Part shown: positions 45,322-55,094 of the stretch, one piece after another
Layout of the letters: each line of letters opens with the position of its first letter
How positions within the stretch are numbered: the first letter of the stretch is position 1
Source of the DNA: Marinomonas ostreistagni
GTDB lineage: Bacteria; Pseudomonadota; Gammaproteobacteria; Pseudomonadales; Marinomonadaceae
NCBI RefSeq assembly: GCF_016461785.1
Contig: NZ_JAEMUH010000010.1
Location: forward strand, 124,001-188,000
Length of the DNA stretch: 64,000 nucleotides
Direction: 5' to 3'
Program-made: the position numbers and the translations under genes
The notes under the pieces: generated by a model
What the model saw: the letters and a program-made list of their open reading frames with translations, nothing else
What the model was told of the DNA's origin: nothing
Database searches by the model: none

Positions 45322-45350
45322 AAAGGCAGCTTCGAGCTGCCTTTCATTTT
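45322..45350. terminator. Bidirectional terminator after ribH2
   Basis: Perfect 10-bp stem AAAGGCAGCT / AGCTGCCTTT with a 3-nt loop, then CATTTT. It is shared with the convergent yfaZ-like gene. Confidence 0.9.
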
Positions 45351-45355
45351 ATGTA

Positions 45356-45964
45356 CTACCAAACCAAATTAAATCCAGCTACAACTCCATTACCCAAACG
45401 CTCTTCATCGAAACTATCGGATAAAATACCTTCATGATAGTAATGACCAAACACACCTAAATTCTCCATCAATCGCCAATCCAAACCTACTTTCACTGCG
45501 AACTCAGTTAGCACATCATTGTTCCAGTCAAAGGAAAGAAAGGTTGGCCGTATGTCTCCGCCGACAGTCCAAGTCAGCTTCTGCGTCAAAGGAACAAAAA
45601 GAGCAGCCTTACCACTCAGTCCTGTTCGCTTGTAATCACCATGCTCAGTTCGGCTTAATCCGAGAGTAATGTCCGCACCACGAGGGTCGTCTCCAGTTCC
45701 CTCGACACTAAACCCGCGAAAACCTAACAACTGGATTCGAGTGCCTACCCCGTGGTCTAAATCGACCTGCTCGTAGTACAACCCACCAAAACCTGGTCGG
45801 TTATTTTCTGGCTTAATCCCAAGCCCTACACCAAACTGAGAGTATTCACTGCCCACACTTCCTTCAAGCAACAAAGTACCAACATTGTTTTCAACGGTTT
45901 CCGTGGCTGCTGAAGCCATGGAGGTTGCCAGTGTCAGTCCCAACACACCTAATAGCTGTCTCAT
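45356..45964 (-). CDS. YfaZ family outer membrane protein
   Basis: 202-aa predicted outer-membrane barrel of the YfaZ family; function not established. Signal peptide ends near SMASA before ATE. Alternating strands with glycines and aromatic residues follow (GGLYYEQVDL, RIQLLGFRGFSVEG, GVFGHYYHEG), and the protein ends with GFNLVW, aromatic at the C-terminus as barrels require. ATG 45964 gives a normal signal peptide; a longer frame begins at 45985. Confidence 0.85.
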   Translation of the reverse strand: MRQLLGVLGLTLATSMASAATETVENNVGTLLLEGSVGSEYSQFGVGLGIKPENNRPGFGGLYYEQVDLDHGVGTRIQLLGFRGFSVEGTGDDPRGADITLGLSRTEHGDYKRTGLSGKAALFVPLTQKLTWTVGGDIRPTFLSFDWNNDVLTEFAVKVGLDWRLMENLGVFGHYYHEGILSDSFDEERLGNGVVAGFNLVW

Positions 45965-46054
45965 ATTGTCTCTCTTAAACATCATCCATTTATCAAATCA
46001 CTCTTCCTGAGTAATTTAGTGCTATAGATTAGGGAGAATCGCCCTACGAAACAA

Positions 46055-46094
46055 ATAAAAAAGCTCGGTTCCCCTGATGCAAGGCAAACCGAGC
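46055..46094 (-). terminator. Intrinsic terminator of glcB
   Basis: On the minus strand GCTCGGTT / AACCGAGC pair across a 16-nt loop and are followed by six thymines, about 20 nt after the glcB stop codon. Confidence 0.85.
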
Positions 46095-46113
46095 GATCAC
46101 TAAACAATTTGTG

Positions 46114-48288
46114 TTAGGCGTTTAGTGCTTTAAACTCTAAACGTCGAGCATGCAACAGTGGCTCTGTGTAGCCATTTGGCTGCTCTTTTCCTTTGAACAC
46201 CAAATCACAAGCTGCTTTAAACGCTACTCCGTCAAAATTAGGCGCCATCGCTGTGTAAGCCAAATCTTGCGCATTTTGCTCGTCGACCACTGCCGCCATA
46301 CGCTTCATTGATGCCATCACCTGCTCTGCACTGCAAATACCATGCTCTAGCCAGTTCGCAATATGCTGTGATGAAATCCGTAGCGTAGCTCGGTCTTCCA
46401 TAAGACCAACATTATTAATGTCTGGCACCTTAGAACACCCTACTCCTTGATCGATCCAACGAACAACGTAACCCAAGATCCCTTGAGCATTGTTATCCAG
46501 TTCAAATTGAATCTGCTCATCTGTTAATGTGGTTGGGTCGTCAACTAATGGGATGTCTAAAATATCATCTAGGCTAGCTCGCTCACGCGTCGCAAGCTCT
46601 GCCTGACGTTCACGCACATTCACCGTGTGGTAGTGAGTAGCATGTAACGTTGCACCATTTGGTGAGGGAACCCATGCGGTACTGGCACCAGACATAGGGT
46701 GGCCGATTTTTTGCTCAAGCATCGCGGCCATCTCATCAGGCATCGCCCACATTCCTTTACCAATCTGCGCTTTACCCGGCAAACCACATTCAATGCCTAC
46801 ATCAACATTCCAATCTTCATAGGCTTTGATCCAAGCTTGCTGCTTCATAGCGGCCTTCGGTACAAAAGGCCCTGCTAGCATAGAGGTATGGATCTCATCT
46901 CCGGTGCGATCAAGGAAACCAGTATTAATAAATACCACTCGCTCTTTCGCTTGGCGTATACATTCTTTTAGGTTTACCGTCGTACGACGCTCTTCATCCA
47001 TGATACCGACCTTCAAGGTGTTGCGATCCAATCCCAAGGCTTGCTCAATACGACCAAACAATTCAACTGTAAACGCAACTTCCTCAGGACCGTGCATTTT
47101 TGGCTTTACAATATTAACGCTGCCAGCACGGCTATTTTTGCGCTTCGTATTGCCTTGTAAGTCATGCATTGCAGCTAACACTGTGATCATGCCATCCATG
47201 ATACCTTCAGGTACTTCGTTTCCATTTGCATCTAAGATGGCTGGATTCGTCATCAAATGACCGACATTACGAATAAACAAAAGACTGCGGCCATGAAGGC
47301 TAAATGACTCTCCAGACTTATCTAGATATTTGCGATCTGGATTCATGGAACGAGTCACCGTTTTCCCGCCTTTATCAAACGACTCCTCAAGGGTACCTTG
47401 CATCAAACCAAGCCAGTTGCTGTACACCTCCACCTTATCTTCCGCATCCACAGCCGCAATCGAGTCTTCACAATCCATAATGGTTGATACTGCTGCTTCA
47501 ACTAAAATATCTTGTACACCAGCTTGATCGTGCTGACCAATAAAGCCATTTGGATCGATCTGGATTTCGAGATGCAGCTCATTATTTTTTAACAGCACTG
47601 CAGTAGGGGCATCCGACTTACCTTGATAACCAACGCATTTTTCCGTCTCTTTTAACTGTACTACGTCGCCATTTTTCATGGTCACGGCTAACTCACCGTC
47701 AACAATCTGGTATTGCAATGCTTGAGCATGGGAACCACTCACCAATGGCGCAGCTTGGTCTAACAGTTGTCGGCCAAATGCAATCACTCGAGTTCCACGG
47801 ACTGGATTGTAGCCGCCTGAGCGTTCTGCACCTTCTTCTTCAGGAATTGCATCAGTGCCGTAGAGCGCGTCGTACAAACTACCCCAGCGTGCATTGGCGG
47901 CATTTAGAGCGAAACGCGCATTTTTTACAGGCACCACTAACTGAGGACCAGCTTGTAAGGCAATCTCAGCATCTACATTCTTTGTCGATACTTTGAAATC
48001 CTCGCCTTCAGGTAATAAATACCCTATTTCTGATAAAAAGTGTTTATATGCTGCGGCATCATGCTGTTGCCCATGACGTGCGCGATGAAAATCATCAATC
48101 TGTTGTTGAATTTCATCGCGCTTTGCCAGTAACGCTTTATTTTTAGGCGCTAAGTCCGTGACAATTTCCTCAAAGCGTTGCCAAAAGACCTTTGGATCAA
48201 TACCCGTTCCTGGTGCGATGCGTTCATTCACTAGTGTAAATAGGCTTGATGCGATCTGTAGACCGCCTTGTTGAACTCGTTCTTTCAT
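46114..48288 (-). CDS. glcB: Malate synthase G
   Basis: 724-aa malate synthase of the monomeric G form, condensing acetyl-CoA and glyoxylate to malate. Full-length for the family (723 aa in E. coli). Characteristic segments: [73 protein letters not shown] and [18 protein letters not shown] with the catalytic-base region. Divergent from isocitrate lyase, so both glyoxylate-shunt enzymes share one intergenic control region. A terminator follows. Confidence 0.97.
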   Translation of the reverse strand: MKERVQQGGLQIASSLFTLVNERIAPGTGIDPKVFWQRFEEIVTDLAPKNKALLAKRDEIQQQIDDFHRARHGQQHDAAAYKHFLSEIGYLLPEGEDFKVSTKNVDAEIALQAGPQLVVPVKNARFALNAANARWGSLYDALYGTDAIPEEEGAERSGGYNPVRGTRVIAFGRQLLDQAAPLVSGSHAQALQYQIVDGELAVTMKNGDVVQLKETEKCVGYQGKSDAPTAVLLKNNELHLEIQIDPNGFIGQHDQAGVQDILVEAAVSTIMDCEDSIAAVDAEDKVEVYSNWLGLMQGTLEESFDKGGKTVTRSMNPDRKYLDKSGESFSLHGRSLLFIRNVGHLMTNPAILDANGNEVPEGIMDGMITVLAAMHDLQGNTKRKNSRAGSVNIVKPKMHGPEEVAFTVELFGRIEQALGLDRNTLKVGIMDEERRTTVNLKECIRQAKERVVFINTGFLDRTGDEIHTSMLAGPFVPKAAMKQQAWIKAYEDWNVDVGIECGLPGKAQIGKGMWAMPDEMAAMLEQKIGHPMSGASTAWVPSPNGATLHATHYHTVNVRERQAELATRERASLDDILDIPLVDDPTTLTDEQIQFELDNNAQGILGYVVRWIDQGVGCSKVPDINNVGLMEDRATLRISSQHIANWLEHGICSAEQVMASMKRMAAVVDEQNAQDLAYTAMAPNFDGVAFKAACDLVFKGKEQPNGYTEPLLHARRLEFKALNA

Positions 48289-48652
48289 AGCGCTTTCCTT
48301 TCTTATACCAGCTTACTCGTGCCAGATTATTTATTGTTAATAACTGTACTAAATCACGTCAAATACAGAAAACCACATTCACAAAGTAAATACACATATA
48401 AAAACCATGAATAAACTTTTATTTCGAAACTTGATTACCTTTTGGTAAATTTCTTACAAAATGTGCATTTAAAGTGATATGAGACTCACTATGAACCCAT
48501 TAAAACAAAAAAACACATTCACAAAAAATATGATCACAATAACAAACATAGATTAGATAAATTATAAAAAACATCGCAGACTGAAATGGTGATCAAGAAC
48601 TGCACGACCGTAGAAAGCGGTGAAGCGACCAAACCATAAAGAGGAATCTGCA
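48289..48652. promoter_or_regulatory. Divergent glyoxylate-shunt control region
   Basis: 364-bp A+T-rich gap between the start codons of glcB and aceA, with no reading frame of note. It holds two copies of CACATTCACAAA in direct orientation (48374-48385 and 48514-48525), about 140 bp apart, and A-tracts consistent with curved promoter DNA. A half-site like TGATCACA near 48531 recalls CRP. No regulator gene is adjacent. Confidence 0.5.
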
Positions 48653-50248
48653 ATGTCACATTACAAAAACGATATCGACGCAACTGCTACCCTAATCGCT
48701 CAGCATGGCTCGCCTTGGGCAGCCATCAACCCTGAATACGCGGCCCGCATGCGTGCTCAGAACCGCTTCAAAACAGGTCTAGATATTGCTCGCTACACAG
48801 CAAAAATCATGCGTGCCGACATGGAGCGTTACGATCGTGATCCTAGCCAATACACTCAATCTCTAGGTTGCTGGCACGGTTTCATCGGCCAGCAAAAAAT
48901 GATCTCCATTAAAAAGCACTTTAACTCTACTGATCGCCGTTACTTGTACCTTTCAGGCTGGATGGTCGCAGCACTGCGCTCTGAGTTTGGTCCACTTCCA
49001 GATCAATCAATGCATGAAAAAACATCGGTAGCATCTCTTATTGAAGAGCTGTACACCTTCTTACGCCAAGCCGATGCACGTGAAATGGGCGGTTTGTTCC
49101 GCGATATGGATTCCGCTTGCGAAGCCGGTGATGAAGTCAAAGCAGCAGCAATTCAAAAACAAATTGATGAATACCAAACACACATTGTGCCAATCATTGC
49201 CGATATTGACGCAGGCTTTGGTAACGAAGAAGCCACTTACCTACTGGCGAAAAAAATGATCGAAGCCGGTGCTTGCTGTATTCAGATTGAGAACCAAGTA
49301 TCCGACGAAAAACAATGTGGTCACCAAGATGGTAAAGTAACCGTGCCACATGAAGATTTCCTGGCGAAAATCCGTGCAGTGCGATACGCCTTTCTAGAAC
49401 TTGGTGTCGATGACGGTGTCATCGTTGCCCGCACAGACTCTCTGGGTGCAGGCTTAACCAAGCAAATTGCAGTGTCCTCAAGTGCAGGCGACCTAGGAGC
49501 TCAGTACAACGCATTCTTAGACGTTGAAGAAGTGGATATGAATAGCGCGAACGAGAGCGATGTTCTAATGATTCGTGATGGCAAACTGGTTCGACCAAAA
49601 CGTCTGGCAAGTAACTTGTTCCAATTCCGTAAAGGTTCTGGTGAAGACCGTGTGGTACTAGACTGTATCACTTCTTTGCAAAACGGCGCCGATCTACTTT
49701 GGATCGAAACTGAAAAGCCTCACGTTGGCCAAATCAAAGGCATGGTAGATCGCATTCGTGAAGCCGTGCCTAATGCGAAACTTGTGTACAACAACTCGCC
49801 TTCTTTCAACTGGACATTAAACTTCCGTCAGCAGGTATTTGATGCATGGCAAGAGGAAGGTCGCAATGTTTCAGCATATGATCGCACTCAACTAATGAGC
49901 GTGGAATACGATAACAGTGAACTGGCAAAAGAAGCAGACGCCCGTATTCGTAACTTCCAGGCAGACGCCGCTCGTGAAGCAGGTATCTTCCACCACTTGA
50001 TCACATTGCCGACTTACCATACAGCTGCCTTGTCTACAGACAACCTAGCGAAAGAGTACTTCGGTGAAGAAGGCATGCTTGGCTACGTTAAGAATGTTCA
50101 ACGTGAAGAGATTCGCCAGAAGATCGCCTGTGTTCGCCACCAAAACATGGCTGGCTCAGATATGGGCGATGATCACAAAGAATACTTCTCTGGCGATGCT
50201 GCCTTAAAAGCGTCTGGTAAAGATAACACGATGAACCAATTCGCTTAA
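48653..50248 (+). CDS. aceA: Isocitrate lyase
   Basis: 531-aa isocitrate lyase splitting isocitrate into succinate and glyoxylate. The catalytic cysteine is in KQCGHQDGKV (C222), the form found in the Pseudomonas-type clade in place of KKCGH. DIDAGFGNEEATYLLAKKMI (metal site), ARTDSLGAG, WIETEKP and VYNNSPSFNW follow. The frame begins at GTG 48620, but GAGGA before the ATG at 48653 gives the 531-aa form shared with Pseudomonas. A very strong terminator follows. Confidence 0.97.
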   Translation: MSHYKNDIDATATLIAQHGSPWAAINPEYAARMRAQNRFKTGLDIARYTAKIMRADMERYDRDPSQYTQSLGCWHGFIGQQKMISIKKHFNSTDRRYLYLSGWMVAALRSEFGPLPDQSMHEKTSVASLIEELYTFLRQADAREMGGLFRDMDSACEAGDEVKAAAIQKQIDEYQTHIVPIIADIDAGFGNEEATYLLAKKMIEAGACCIQIENQVSDEKQCGHQDGKVTVPHEDFLAKIRAVRYAFLELGVDDGVIVARTDSLGAGLTKQIAVSSSAGDLGAQYNAFLDVEEVDMNSANESDVLMIRDGKLVRPKRLASNLFQFRKGSGEDRVVLDCITSLQNGADLLWIETEKPHVGQIKGMVDRIREAVPNAKLVYNNSPSFNWTLNFRQQVFDAWQEEGRNVSAYDRTQLMSVEYDNSELAKEADARIRNFQADAAREAGIFHHLITLPTYHTAALSTDNLAKEYFGEEGMLGYVKNVQREEIRQKIACVRHQNMAGSDMGDDHKEYFSGDAALKASGKDNTMNQFA

Positions 50249-50302
50249 CCCGCTTTCTGCGGATGATCAATACTCCACAAGAGTGATCAATTCCCCCCGC
50301 GT

Positions 50303-50328
50303 TGGGCCGCTGTGCGGCCCATTTTTTT
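50303..50328 (+). terminator. Strong intrinsic terminator of aceA
   Basis: 8-bp GC-rich stem TGGGCCGC / GCGGCCCA, loop TGT, then seven thymines. Confidence 0.95.
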
Positions 50329-50477
50329 AGCGCTTGTCATTTGACCTATTCTCATTCCCAGTTACACTGAAACTTCGCTGTCACGTATTGGTCATTATCT
50401 GTACGACAGAATGGTCAAGGGAACTTATTACAAAAATAAACCACCAAGTTTATTCATGATGACAAAGGGGTATTGCA

Positions 50478-51023
50478 ATGACTGATATTTACGACATCAA
50501 CGTAACGGATATCGACGGAAATGAAACCACGCTTGCGCCCTACTGCGATAAGGTTCTACTTATCGTTAATGTGGCATCTAAATGTGGACTAACACCACAG
50601 TACGAAGGACTTCAATCACTGTACGAGCAAACCAAGGACCTTGGTTTTGAGGTACTTGGTTTCCCAGCCAATGATTTCGCGGGACAAGAGCCAGGAACAG
50701 AAAATGACATTAAGAGCTTTTGCCAAACAAACTACAATGTCTCCTTCCCAATGTTCAGCAAAATCAAGGTAACTGGTGATAGTAAACATTCACTTTATGA
50801 CTACCTAACTGAACAAGCTCCGATCGCTGTCAACCGACAAGAGATGGAAGAAAAGCTTAAAGGCTATGACATCACACCTACACCAGAGCCTGAAGTAGTT
50901 TGGAACTTTGAAAAGTTCGTTGTAAGTCGTTCAGGGCAAGTATTAGGTCGATTTGCACCAAATACACCTCTTGACGACATCAACTTAATCAACACCATAC
51001 GCGTTGCACTAGCAAACGGGTAA
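50478..51023 (+). CDS. Glutathione peroxidase (BtuE/GPx family)
   Basis: 181-aa thiol peroxidase of the glutathione peroxidase superfamily, reducing peroxides, usually with thioredoxin in bacteria. The peroxidatic cysteine is C36 in NVASKCGLTPQY; the tetrad partners Q70 (GFPANDFAGQEPGT) and W142-N143 (VVWNFEKF) are present. There is no selenocysteine. A short extra loop (KLKGYDITPTPEPE) precedes the tryptophan. GGGG precedes the ATG and a terminator follows, so it is monocistronic. Confidence 0.93.
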   Translation: MTDIYDINVTDIDGNETTLAPYCDKVLLIVNVASKCGLTPQYEGLQSLYEQTKDLGFEVLGFPANDFAGQEPGTENDIKSFCQTNYNVSFPMFSKIKVTGDSKHSLYDYLTEQAPIAVNRQEMEEKLKGYDITPTPEPEVVWNFEKFVVSRSGQVLGRFAPNTPLDDINLINTIRVALANG

Positions 51024-51030
51024 AAATCAA

Positions 51031-51064
51031 AAGATCATGTTTTTACGTAAAACATGATCTTAAT
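51031..51064 (+). terminator. Intrinsic terminator of the peroxidase gene
   Basis: Perfect 13-bp stem AAGATCATGTTTT / AAAACATGATCTT with a 5-nt loop, directly after the stop codon. Confidence 0.75.
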
Positions 51065-51170
51065 CCAACCGCTTCCCTCCAAAGTACCCTAAAATCTGAT
51101 TGCTTTTGTCAACTATGGTATTGATGTCGGTGCAACCTCTACTAAATCAGCTCTATCTTTGGAGGATTCA

Positions 51171-51665
51171 ATGAAATTGGAACGTACGTGGATAAGTCCG
51201 ATAATGGCGGGCGGCTTTCTATTAATAGCTGTAACAGGTGTAGTTTTATTCTTCCATGTCTCAACTAGCTTTGCTAAATGGTCACATGAGTGGCTAGGAA
51301 TGGCCCTAATTATTTTTGCTATTGCACACGCAATACTCAATTGGCGTCCACTAAAACTGCAAATCACAACAAAAATAGGGGCTGCCCTTTTCATCCTTTT
51401 AAGTATAACGACTATTGCATCCCTCATTCCATTTGGTGATAGCTCAGGTTCAGCGCCACCTTTTATTGCGCCAATTAATGCTTTATCAAACCAACCTATA
51501 GCGGTGTTGGCTGAGCTCTCGCATCATAGTGAACAGGAAGTGATGGAAATACTCTCTTCACAAGGGATTGTTGCTAGTAGCAGTACCCAAACACTTTCTG
51601 AATTAACTGAAGGAAACACAGGGCGAAATATGGGGGCACTTGGAAAAGTATTTCAGTCCAATTAG
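51171..51665 (+). CDS. DUF4405 membrane protein
   Basis: 164-aa protein with three hydrophobic segments, matching DUF4405. Histidines in the helices (FFHVSTSF, WSHEWLG, AIAHAILNW) recall b-type cytochrome membrane domains and could bind haem, but that is inference. A soluble tail of about 75 residues follows (LAELSHHSEQEVMEILSSQG). GGAGG stands before the ATG at 51171. Its 3' end overlaps the convergent MmcQ/YjbR-like gene by 4 nt. Confidence 0.8.
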   Translation: MKLERTWISPIMAGGFLLIAVTGVVLFFHVSTSFAKWSHEWLGMALIIFAIAHAILNWRPLKLQITTKIGAALFILLSITTIASLIPFGDSSGSAPPFIAPINALSNQPIAVLAELSHHSEQEVMEILSSQGIVASSSTQTLSELTEGNTGRNMGALGKVFQSN

Positions 51666-52066
51666 GCATTTGTTTTATCTGTTGTGCCAAATAACTGGCA
51701 ATGATCATAACGAAGCATCAAATTCTGTTTCTGACGCTTCGTTAATCCTTGAAAAACCATTTCATAAGAATGGTCCACCATTCGGCTAACTTCTCCGATG
51801 GGTAGGGAGCCATCTAAAAATACACTGTTCCAATGCTTTTTGTTCATATGATAACCAGGCTTCACCGCATCGAAGATACTGCGTAGTTCGATTGCATGAT
51901 TTGGTTCACATTTAAGATTTACACGAACACAGCCATCCACCTCAGTAAACAGTGCAAACATTTTACCATGTACTTTGTAAACCAGCGCATCTGGACCAAA
52001 GGGATACTCAGAAACCGCTTCCGGCTTTGATTCCACATACTCAATCAGTGCTTCATAAAATGACAT
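51662..52066 (-). CDS. MmcQ/YjbR family protein
   Basis: 134-aa small protein of the MmcQ/YjbR family, a double-wing-like DNA-binding-type fold of unknown role. Recognisable: YPFGPDALVYKVHGKMFALF, CVRVNLKCEPNHAIELR, GYHMNKKHWNSVFLDGSLP. Its start overlaps the end of the upstream GNAT gene by 22 nt, suggesting they are translated from one mRNA. Confidence 0.88.
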   Translation of the reverse strand: MSFYEALIEYVESKPEAVSEYPFGPDALVYKVHGKMFALFTEVDGCVRVNLKCEPNHAIELRSIFDAVKPGYHMNKKHWNSVFLDGSLPIGEVSRMVDHSYEMVFQGLTKRQKQNLMLRYDHCQLFGTTDKTNA

Positions 52067-52548
52067 TCATTTCCCCTCTGCGACCTTTCCATGACCACAG
52101 CATCTTCTCCATAACCTGATGAAACGATTTGTGGTATTGGACAGAAGCCAAATTGTTGCCAATAGCTAACACTGCCTTGTACAGCCACTAAACGGAATGA
52201 GTTCAAGCTAATCTTAGTAGAGCTTTGATAAAGCTGCTTGACTAGGCTTGGTCCAATCCCCATTCCTTGAGCTTGATTCGACACTGCTAAATCATGAAGA
52301 AAAACATACTCACAACCCATTTCGTTCGGTAATGGAGCGTCTAATTTCGGTAATAAATCCCCTGCCCAAGTGTGCGCCAGCAAATAAGCACGGATCGTGC
52401 CTTCTTGCTCATAAACAAAACAAAGATCGGGTGAATGGCGCCATTTACCTTGCAACACATTTAACGCTTCTGGCGTAATTTCCTGATAAGCCTCTTCTTG
52501 AATTTCCATAATCGCAGGCCAATCAGTTTGATTTATTAAGCGAATCAT
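52045..52548 (-). CDS. GNAT family N-acetyltransferase
   Basis: 167-aa acyl-CoA-dependent N-acetyltransferase. The acetyl-CoA loop is QAQGMGIGPSLVKQLY (Q/RxxGxG/A), preceded by FLHDLAVSN, and the C-terminus has SYWQQFGFCPIP. Substrate unknown. The frame runs to 52599, but GGGGG 8 nt before the ATG at 52548 fixes the start (MIRLINQTDW). Two-gene unit with the MmcQ/YjbR-like gene. Confidence 0.88.
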   Translation of the reverse strand: MIRLINQTDWPAIMEIQEEAYQEITPEALNVLQGKWRHSPDLCFVYEQEGTIRAYLLAHTWAGDLLPKLDAPLPNEMGCEYVFLHDLAVSNQAQGMGIGPSLVKQLYQSSTKISLNSFRLVAVQGSVSYWQQFGFCPIPQIVSSGYGEDAVVMERSQRGNECHFMKH

Positions 52549-52696
52549 TTTCATTACCCCCAAATCCAATCTTGCCACATCGATAAACTCGATAAACATA
52601 GAGCTAGATCAATACAATTCATAGACAAACAATCATACACTGCCAGTACGTGTACTTTTTTTGCACATTCTATACTATCGAAGAGGCTAATAGTCT

Positions 52697-54304
52697 ATGC
52701 ACCAATACATATCTGTACGTTGGAAAATTCTACTGCCAATGGCAGGCATACTATTTTTAATTATTGCTGCATTGAATCTATATTCTTCTCATCAACAAAA
52801 AGATCAGTTATTAGATCTCACTGAACACCAGTTACTTGATATAGCAAATGGCTACATGGATAGCATGAATGCGTTGATGTTCACGGGCGCCATGGCAAGC
52901 CGAGAAATTCTACGAGATAAAATTTCCCAACGTGAAGGCATTGCCAGCGTTCGTATGTTGCGCGGAGAAGCCGTTAGTAATATTTATGGACCAGGTTTTG
53001 ATCATGAAAAACCACAAGATGATTTAGACCGGAAAGGATTGGCTGGAGAAACCATCATTGATGTTAGTGAAGTTGATGGTGAACGACATATCACTTTAAT
53101 CCTCCCTTTTGAAGCGACACAAGATCGACACGGTACCAATTGCTTAACCTGCCACCCTGTTGCAGAAGGAACTATTCTTGGTGCAGCTCGCATTACCTAT
53201 TCAATGGCACAGCGAGATCAAAATATTGAGAGCGCCATCATCAAAAATTCTACAATTAATTTTATTGCGATTTTGGTTGGGCTCATGGTGATATATATGA
53301 TCATGCTTAAAGTTCTGATTCAGCCCTTAAATCGCCTGAAAGACACCATGGCTATTATTGGAGAAAATGCTGACTTAAGACCCAGAATAACTCTTGGGGC
53401 AAATGATGAATTTCGCATGGTAGGTCAAGCAACTAATAATATGCTTGACCGCTTCCAACCAACTATACATAGCCTAACGAAAACCATGGATAATTTGAGT
53501 GAATCTGCAGACCAATTAGCAGAGGTGACTCGAGAAACAAGCCAAGGTGTCGACAAACAAAAGAATGAAAGCGAACTGTTGGCCCAATCTATCCAAGAAC
53601 TCTCGAATGCCGCAGAAGAGGTTGCTCGCAATGCTGCAAATGCCGAAATAAGTGCTAGCGATACTAAAGAGTTAGCGGACGGCGGTAAGAGCATGGTACT
53701 TCACGTGGCTAAAACAAACGCTGAATTAGCCCAAAAAGTTGACGCCGCAACAGATGTTGTGAAGAAGTTAGCAGAAGGCGCTCAAGGAATTGGACGCGTT
53801 TCTCAAGAAATCAGTGACATAGCTGAGCAGACAAACCTTTTAGCTCTCAATGCTGCAATTGAAGCAGCGCGCGCAGGAGAACAGGGCCGTGGATTTGCAG
53901 TCGTTGCAGATGAGGTTCGAAGCTTGGCAAGCAGAACACAACTTTCGACAGAAGAGATACGTAACATTATTGAAAGTCTCTCAAAAATTTCTAATCAAGC
54001 TGTAGAAGCAATGGAAATTAGTAAAGCCCAAGCCGACGATAGCGTTGATGACGCAAACAAGGCAGCACATGCCCTTGAAGATATAGCTTTAAGTGTCGAC
54101 CAAATACGTGAAATGAACACGATGATTGCCGCTGCTGCCTCAGAACAAAGTGCGGTGGTTAATGAAATAAACAATAATATTCACGCTATCAGCGCTATCT
54201 CTGAGCAAACTGGTGCAGGGTCCCATAAAATCCTGCGTCAAAGCGAAGATATCGCGAATATATCTCAGTCTCTTGATCAGACCATTAACCAGTTTAAATC
54301 CTAG
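52697..54304 (+). CDS. Chemoreceptor with c-type haem-binding periplasmic domain
   Basis: 535-aa chemoreceptor. Membrane helices lie near 11-29 and 186-208. The periplasmic region between them ends with NCLTCHPV: a CxxCH motif at 149-153 that covalently binds haem c, as in Geobacter chemoreceptor sensor domains. Methionines in [10 protein letters not shown] may supply a second axial ligand. HAMP and a standard signalling domain ([19 protein letters not shown]) follow. The likely input is redox state, NO, CO or oxygen. Its 3' end overlaps the convergent PAP2 gene by 11 nt. Confidence 0.92.
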   Translation: MHQYISVRWKILLPMAGILFLIIAALNLYSSHQQKDQLLDLTEHQLLDIANGYMDSMNALMFTGAMASREILRDKISQREGIASVRMLRGEAVSNIYGPGFDHEKPQDDLDRKGLAGETIIDVSEVDGERHITLILPFEATQDRHGTNCLTCHPVAEGTILGAARITYSMAQRDQNIESAIIKNSTINFIAILVGLMVIYMIMLKVLIQPLNRLKDTMAIIGENADLRPRITLGANDEFRMVGQATNNMLDRFQPTIHSLTKTMDNLSESADQLAEVTRETSQGVDKQKNESELLAQSIQELSNAAEEVARNAANAEISASDTKELADGGKSMVLHVAKTNAELAQKVDAATDVVKKLAEGAQGIGRVSQEISDIAEQTNLLALNAAIEAARAGEQGRGFAVVADEVRSLASRTQLSTEEIRNIIESLSKISNQAVEAMEISKAQADDSVDDANKAAHALEDIALSVDQIREMNTMIAAAASEQSAVVNEINNNIHAISAISEQTGAGSHKILRQSEDIANISQSLDQTINQFKS

Positions 54305-54938
54305 TTTTAGCTTGGCTCATGCTTTCAAAGCGTGAGCCATATTGGTTTATATAAAGAACCCATAGTGCACCTATTGCCCAACCAGCAATAACGTCAGTGG
54401 GCCAATGCACGCCAAGCATTATTCTGCTGACGCCAACCAACACGGCACTGACAATAGCAATCAGAATAAATATTCGCCTTGCCCTAGCAAAAGCCCAACC
54501 GTGTGACAATACGACAGCCATCCCCAGAAAGCATATCATCGACATACTGGCATGCCCTGAAGGAAAGCTAGGCGAGTAAACTTCAATCAAATGTGGGACA
54601 AGGTCTGGTCTGGGTCGTTCAAATACATACTTCAATCCCATACTGAGGACAACGCCGCCAACAGTCATCATTAGTATTTTCGTCGCTTCCAATCGTTGCT
54701 GAGAGAACCACAAAATAGCTGAAAGGCTGACCATGATGTACAACAATACCCAGTTACTCCCCAATGCCGTGATGTCTCTGACGATTACGGGTAACCAATG
54801 TGGACCAATAAGATTTAAAGAATCGTTTCTAAATAGCAATAAACCCGCTTGATCAAACACACCAGGTTGCCCTAGAGAAAACCAAGTGCTAATAAGCGCA
54901 ACGGCACCCAACATTAAGTAAGCAATACGAATTATCAA
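54294..54938 (-). CDS. PAP2 family phosphatase
   Basis: 214-aa membrane phosphatase of the PAP2 (lipid phosphate phosphatase) family with five or six helices. All three active-site motifs are intact: KYVFERPRP (from K103), PSGH (126-129) and [12 protein letters not shown] (histidine H178, aspartate D182). It may act on undecaprenyl pyrophosphate or phosphatidic lipids. The start is TTG after AAGGAAGG. Convergent overlap with the haem chemoreceptor gene. Confidence 0.9.
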   Translation of the reverse strand: MIIRIAYLMLGAVALISTWFSLGQPGVFDQAGLLLFRNDSLNLIGPHWLPVIVRDITALGSNWVLLYIMVSLSAILWFSQQRLEATKILMMTVGGVVLSMGLKYVFERPRPDLVPHLIEVYSPSFPSGHASMSMICFLGMAVVLSHGWAFARARRIFILIAIVSAVLVGVSRIMLGVHWPTDVIAGWAIGALWVLYINQYGSRFESMSQAKTRI

Positions 54939-55094
54939 TTTGCCTTCCTTCTTTTGGCAAAAGTTTTGTAATAATACGTCAATATACCTGCCTTCATTGT
55001 TAAAGGGGGTGTTTACGCGTAGTTTCCACCTTCTTTTTACGCTCTAGATCGTTATTCAACTTTATTTGCTTAAGAATTATTTTAAGGACTCGTC

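Noticed and set aside
48620-48652. GTG start giving a 542-aa isocitrate lyase
   Set aside because: No ribosome site at the GTG, while the ATG at 48653 has GAGGA and gives the family-standard 531 aa.
52645-52656. AGTAC-GT-GTACT dyad before the haem chemoreceptor
   Set aside because: Only 5-bp arms with a 2-nt asymmetric centre; too short to support an operator.
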